Shown here piece by piece: positions 58,888 through 64,000 of a DNA stretch of 64,000 bases. Each line of letters starts with the position of its first letter. Position 1 is the stretch's first letter. The stretch lies in the NCBI GenBank assembly GCA_963693285.1, contig OY848923.1, positions 1,465,026 through 1,529,025 on the forward strand. Reading direction: 5' to 3'. This DNA comes from Xestospongia muta (taxonomy: Eukaryota > Porifera > Demospongiae > Haplosclerida > Petrosiidae). The notes below the pieces were generated by a model. It was not told the origin of the DNA and did not search any database. It saw only the letters and a list, made by a program, of their open reading frames with translations. The translations under genes and the position numbers were made by a program.

Positions 58888-61506
58888 TTAAAAAACAAAC
58901 ACAGCTTCTTTCTCCCAGTCACACACCCACATAAATCCATCAAGATCTACAGCAATACCACAAGGAGATTGTAAGTATCCTTCTCCTATATAACTAACTA
59001 GTTGACCATCTAGAGAGAAGACAGATACACGTGATGCTCCCTTTTCTGTTACATACACATAGTCTCCATTAACACAGATGCCTCGAGGATCTTTTAGTAT
59101 ATTTTGTTCATCTTGCATACCAATATAATGTTGAAAAGCACCATTAGCATCTAGTACTTGTACTCTATTGCTAGTATCGATAACATACATTCTGTCTTTG
59201 TCATCAAAAGTTATATCTATACAGTGATTGAAACAACCTGGTTCATTACCAAAACTACCAATTGAGACAATAAAGTCAAGTGTGTTAAGATCATATACTA
59301 AAATGTTATTACGACCACTGTTACATATATAGAGATGGTCTCGATTAATTGTTATTCCACAAGGTCCATCAAACATATTATGATCAGAGAAGGCATGAAC
59401 TCTTTCTCCTGATAAATTATATTTTATAACTTTGTTTCGACCATGACAAGATTTGTAAATACATCCATCAGGACCCACACAAATGCCTGATACCTGACGA
59501 GGTTTCACCGATGAAGAACGAAAAGTGTTACCAATTAATTTTTGAGTTTGTTTATCAAACGTTGTAATATCAGTCTTTGTTCCAATATAGACCAACTCTG
59601 ATGACTTTTCATGACTGGAGGTAGCCACTGCCCAACATTTTGATAAGTTACTATTAATAAAAGTTTGAACTGGTTTGTGCAAGTCACGAGGATGGACAGG
59701 AACAAAGAAACAAGTAGGTAGTACTATATCATCCACCTGTATTATAAGATTGTATCGTCCTCGAACATTAGGTTGATAAGCAATGATATAATAATTTTTG
59801 TTTGTCTCAACAAACACTGGTAATAACTCAGGAATTGAAGACTGACTAACAAGTCTTCCAAGGGAGCTTAACTTTACAGTAATGTCACTTACTTCACTTT
59901 GTGTATGACAATAGATATAATTGATACTGTTGAGAGATGGAGACTCTAACCCAGCTCCACTGAGTATTATATGACTCTTCTCTTGAATTTTTCCAGGTTT
60001 GGTGGGTAATAGTGATTGTAAAGTGGTATGGTTAGGAATACATCTAGTAAGGTGTATTGGAGCTGGTGAGGGCATAGACCAAATTAATTTGAGATTCCTA
60101 AGTATTGGCTCAACATCAGACATCACTTTATCTTTGTTTATTAGGAATAATTCAGGTGATTCTTCCTTAATGACACTGTCCATTGATTGTAATGTTTTCT
60201 CAGCTTCAGCTAGCAAGTTTAAGGGCATCTCCTTCTTTTTATCAAGTTCTGCTAACTTATCGGCTCTTAGTTGATTAGTTTGTTGTACAAGAACTTTTTT
60301 TTGCTCAGTAAACATAGCAATAGCGGCCTCAAAGTAATTAGTAATACATTGTACAGCTTCATCGCATTCTGTATCAAAGTTTTGTTTGGTTTCGTCAATT
60401 TTAGCAATATAGGTATGGATTTCATGACAATGTCCTTCGATGCTGAATTTTGGACCTTCAAATTCAGCTTTAAGTGCTACAGCAGCTTCTGATATTTGTG
60501 TTATTTTATGTCTACTGTGACTGGAGATACAAGAACTACATATTAACTTCATACATTGCTCGTTCTCACAATAAAACTCTAGAGGTTTATCAGGATGATC
60601 AGGACAAGGGTAAACAATAGGAAGAGAGGGTTGAAGAGGTGTTTGAGGAACAGTGGGTGTGTTTGCTTGCTGTACTGTTATTGGAGATAACATTTGTTGT
60701 TCGTAGACACTTTTTCTTCGTAATTCCTATTTTGGGAAATTCAGAAGTAGATCACTCCACATAATTGTAGTATTAGCAGTTAATGAATATTATTACTGTA
60801 AGTGGGAATTTGTTAGTATAAATACATCAAATAATTGTGGGTTTTAGTTTGTAGTTTTGAGGATTGGTTATAAAAATAATTTGTGGTTCATGGTTGCAAG
60901 TTTCCAACTTTGAAAACTAATATTTATTACATAGATAGTTAATTTATGCTTAGATTAAGTATCTATGGTATTACTGAAATCCACTATCATATTGTAAGAA
61001 TGTTTCACTATGACCACTCATTCTATTTACATTATCAACATTAAAATAACATAAACTACTTTAACAAATAAAAACACTTAATTGATCAATTATATACTTT
61101 TCTATCAAAGTCAACTCTACTATATCATAAAAGCAACAATCATTCATTCATGATTGATTCACAGACTTACTATAACAGTTTACTAGGTCATACAGTACTC
61201 TAATATACAATAGTTGAAGAGTAAGTTAATACATGGTTGTACCTTGTATCCGTCCATCATTCCAACGATTTCTATTGCAACTGGAAACTCAGGTGTTGAT
61301 GCGTAAACATCTAATTCAACACGACATTTAGGACACTTTGGATCAACTTTCAAAGAATTTTGAAGACAACGATTGCAGAAAACATGTTGACATGGAAGGG
61401 CTCGAGGGTCTTTATACAATTCAAGACAAATAGCACATAACAAACAGTCTTTTATAGGCAAGAGAATAAGACTTGTATCTGCTGGAGGATCCTGGCAATC
61501 AGCCAT
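58888..61506 (-). CDS. T9: TRIM-NHL type A
   Basis: RING exon 61506-61243 (MADCQDPPADTS) and main exon 60726-58888; 700 residues, open. Distinct residues: EFYCENEQC in the B-box, GPDGCIYKSC in an NHL blade, HCIDITFDDKDRM, LDANGAFQHYIG and the ending AVFVF. The promoter element is present at 61549. Confidence 0.9.
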
Positions 61507-61712
61507 TTTAATTTATACAAAGTTTGACAAAATGGTGCTACTTTCGTACACGCCCAATTAAGCATGTGCTGTATGCTTGTTCAGCATGTTGGATATATTT
61601 ACAACTTTCTACAAAATTTCAAAAGTCAAACTAGTACAAACATGTACAGACACTATGTATAAAACTAGATGACTTGACAAACACAAAGAAAAATATAAAA
61701 ATATTGAATTAA

Positions 61713-63554
61713 TTAAAACACTAGTACAGCTTCTTTCTCCCAGTCACACACCCACACAAATCCATCAATATCTACAGCAATACCACAAGGAGATTGTAAG
61801 TATCCTTCTCCTATATGATTAACTAGTTGACCATCTAGAGAGAAGACAGACACACGTGATGCTCCCTTTTCTGTTACATACACATAGTCTCCATTAACAC
61901 AGATGCCTTGAGGATCTTTTAGTATATGTTGTTCATCTTGTATACCAATATAATGTTGAAAAGCACCATTAACAGCTAGTATTTGTACTCTATTGCTAGT
62001 ATCGATAACATACATTCTGTCTTTGTCATCAAAAGTTATATCTATACAATGATTGAAACGACCTGGTTCATTACCAAAACTACCAATTGAGACAATAAAG
62101 TCAAGTGTGTTAAGATCATATACTAAAATGTTATTACGGCCACCGTTACATATATAGAGATTGTCTCGATTTATTGCTATCCCACAAGGTCTATCAAACA
62201 TATTATGATCAGAAAAGTCGTGAACTCTTTCTCCTGATAAATTATATTTTATAACTTTGTTTCGACCATGACAAGATTTGTAAATACTTCCATCAGGACA
62301 CACACAAATACCCGATACCTGACGAGGTTTCACTGGTGAAGAACGAAAAGTGTTACCAATTAATTTTTGAGTTTGTTTATCAAACATTGTAATATCAGTC
62401 TTTGTTCCAATGTAAACTAATTCTGATGACTTTTCATGACTGGATGTAGCCACTGCCCAACATTTTGATAAATTATTATTAATAAAAGTTTGAACTGGTT
62501 TTTGCAAGTCACGAGGATGGACAGGAACAAAGAAACAAGTAGGTAGTACTATATCATCCACCTGTATTATAAGATTGTATCGTCCTCGAACATTAGGTTG
62601 ATATGCAATGACATAATAATCTTTGTTTGTTTCAACAAACACTGGTAATAACTCAGGAATTGCAGACTGACTAACAAGTCTTCCAAGGGAGCTTAACTTT
62701 ACAGTAATGTTAGTTACTTCACTTTGTGTATGACAATAGATATAATTGATACTGTTGAGAGATGGAGACTCTAACCCAGCTCCGGAGAGTATTATATGAC
62801 TCTTCTCTTGAATTTTTCCAGGTTTGGTGGGTAAAAGTGGTTGTAAAGTGGTATGGTTAGGAATACATTTAGTAAAGTGTAGAGGAACAGGCAAGGAGGT
62901 AGTCAAAATGAATCTGCGATTGTTTCCAAGTATTGGGTCAACATCAGACATCACTTTATCTTTGTTTATAAGGAATAATTCAGGTGATTCTTCCTTAATG
63001 ACACTGTCTATTGATTGTAATGTTTTCTCAGCTTCATCTAGCAATTTCAAGGGCATCTCCTTCTTTTTATCAAGTTCTGCTAACTTATCGGCTCTTAGTT
63101 GATTAGTTTGTTGTACAAGAACTTTTTTTTGCTCAGTAAACATAGCAATAGCGGCCTCAAAGTAATTACTAATACATTGTACAGCTTCATCACATTCTGT
63201 ATCAAAGTTTTGTTTGGTTTCGTCAATGTTAGCAATATAGGTATGGATTTCATTACAGTGCCCTTCAATGCTAAATTTTGGACCTTCAAATTCAGCTTTA
63301 AGTGCTACAGCAGCTTCTGATATTTGTGTTATTTTATGTCTACTGTGACTGGAGATACAAGAACTACATATTAACTTCATACATTGCTTGTTCTCACAAT
63401 AAAACTCTAAAGGTTTATCAAGATGATCAGGACAAGGGTAAACAATAGGAAGAGAGGGTTGAGGAGGTGTTTGAGGAACTGTGGGTGTGTTTGCTTGCTG
63501 TACTGTTATCGGAGATAACATTTGTTGTTCATGGACACTTTTTCTTTGTAATTC
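61713..63554 (-). CDS. T10: TRIM-NHL type A, RING exon beyond window
   Basis: Only the main exon (63554-61713, 614 codons with stop) is inside the window; acceptor ATAG at 63555. B-box reads DHLDKPLEFYCENKQC. The segment around the end of the coiled coil (DVDPILGNNRRFILTTSLP, CIPNHTTLQPLL) departs from all other type-A copies and recalls the type-B wording (NNRSFFLSASFTLP), suggesting local sequence exchange. A further change lies in an NHL blade (MFDRPCGIAINRDNLYICNG). The 5' exon must lie to the right of base 64000 or be missing. Confidence 0.85.
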   Translation of the reverse strand, partial: ELQRKSVHEQQMLSPITVQQANTPTVPQTPPQPSLPIVYPCPDHLDKPLEFYCENKQCMKLICSSCISSHSRHKITQISEAAVALKAEFEGPKFSIEGHCNEIHTYIANIDETKQNFDTECDEAVQCISNYFEAAIAMFTEQKKVLVQQTNQLRADKLAELDKKKEMPLKLLDEAEKTLQSIDSVIKEESPELFLINKDKVMSDVDPILGNNRRFILTTSLPVPLHFTKCIPNHTTLQPLLPTKPGKIQEKSHIILSGAGLESPSLNSINYIYCHTQSEVTNITVKLSSLGRLVSQSAIPELLPVFVETNKDYYVIAYQPNVRGRYNLIIQVDDIVLPTCFFVPVHPRDLQKPVQTFINNNLSKCWAVATSSHEKSSELVYIGTKTDITMFDKQTQKLIGNTFRSSPVKPRQVSGICVCPDGSIYKSCHGRNKVIKYNLSGERVHDFSDHNMFDRPCGIAINRDNLYICNGGRNNILVYDLNTLDFIVSIGSFGNEPGRFNHCIDITFDDKDRMYVIDTSNRVQILAVNGAFQHYIGIQDEQHILKDPQGICVNGDYVYVTEKGASRVSVFSLDGQLVNHIGEGYLQSPCGIAVDIDGFVWVCDWEKEAVLVF

Positions 63555-64000
63555 CTATTTTGGGAAATTCAGAAGTAGATCACTCCACATAATTGTAGTA
63601 TTACTGTAAGTGGGAATTTGTTTGTATAAATACATCAAATATTTGTGGGTTTTAGTTTGTGGTTTTGAGGATTAATTATAAAAATAATTTGTGGTTCATG
63701 GTTGCAAGTTGCCAACTTTGAAAACTAATATTTATTACATAGATAGTTAATTTATGCTTAGATTAAGTATCTATGGTATTACTGAATCCACTATCATATT
63801 GTAAGAATCAGACATTGCACGTGTATTGGGTTTTTGTGTGTACTTGTATGTACTTGTATTTTAAAAAGCAAACCGTGTATGTACTTGTATGTATTATTAA
63901 ATCTCCATGTATGTACTTGTAGTTTGTATTTCTGAAAACCATGTATTTAATCCTTATCATTTCATGTATCATGTATTATAATTAAATCATAATTAAACAC
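63555..64000. other. Start of T10 intron, then unrelated repeat-like sequence
   Basis: To about 63805 it follows the intron of T9 and T6. From there to the edge it is unrelated, with repeated TGTATGTACTTGTA units (63840-63925) and AT-rich DNA, so an insertion or rearrangement begins at about 63808. Confidence 0.6.

Noticed and set aside
1..64000. tRNA or rRNA genes, prokaryotic operons, origins
   Set aside because: No cloverleaf or rRNA-like segment noticed by eye, and gene structure is eukaryotic; a tRNAscan/Infernal run would be needed to exclude small RNA genes.

Overview
The window is eukaryotic and animal-like. It is AT-rich, its genes are split by short GT-AG introns (often about 50-70 bp), it carries many microsatellites, and almost every gene lies on the minus strand. 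The protein families (RING/B-box/filamin/NHL proteins, DUSP-Ubl domains, leucine-rich repeats, protein kinases with a coiled coil) and the compact tandem arrays suggest a basal metazoan, most likely a demosponge of the Amphimedon type. That assignment is inference from gene style, not from a species-specific marker.

Layout (transcription runs right to left). 1-4322: the 5' part of a many-exon leucine-rich-repeat (LRR) gene that leaves the window on the left. 4343-8100: mostly non-coding, with decayed DUSP/Ubl exons, a 41-bp minisatellite and simple repeats. 8265-32244: five tandem copies (here K1-K5) of one unusual gene encoding protein kinase + coiled coil + DUSP + ubiquitin-like domain, i.e. 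a kinase joined to the front end of USP4/11/15-type deubiquitinases without the peptidase. Four of the intervals between them carry broken copies of the first exons of the LRR gene (F1-F4). One of these is split by a 3.36-kb CACTA-type DNA transposon (18512-21871), and two kinase introns carry the same TA-flanked miniature element. 32462-63554: ten tandem two-exon RING / B-box / filamin-like / NHL (TRIM-NHL type) genes (here T1-T10), of which T3 and T7 are broken and T10 lacks its RING exon because the window ends.

Kinase models: K1 681 aa, K2 883 aa (extra exon and a second Ubl), K3 682 aa, K5 684 aa, K4 frameshifted by a 5-nt deletion. Exon phases and lengths agree between copies (for example 128, 127, 131 and 146 bp exons), so the models support one another. 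TRIM-NHL models are 699-701 aa, with a 264-bp (type A) or 246-bp (type B: T2, T7) RING exon spliced in phase 0 to a ~1.84-kb exon.

How they may work together (inference): the right half encodes probable ubiquitin ligases, while the left half encodes kinases carrying a domain pair that, in USP4/11/15, serves for protein interaction next to a deubiquitinase. Their head-to-tail co-clustering, recent duplication, mosaic sequence exchange and pseudogenes are typical of fast-evolving recognition or defence families. An NHL-gene relic upstream of K1 shows that the two families were already neighbours before the latest duplications. The kinase-DUSP-Ubl fusion is the best candidate for an undescribed system here.
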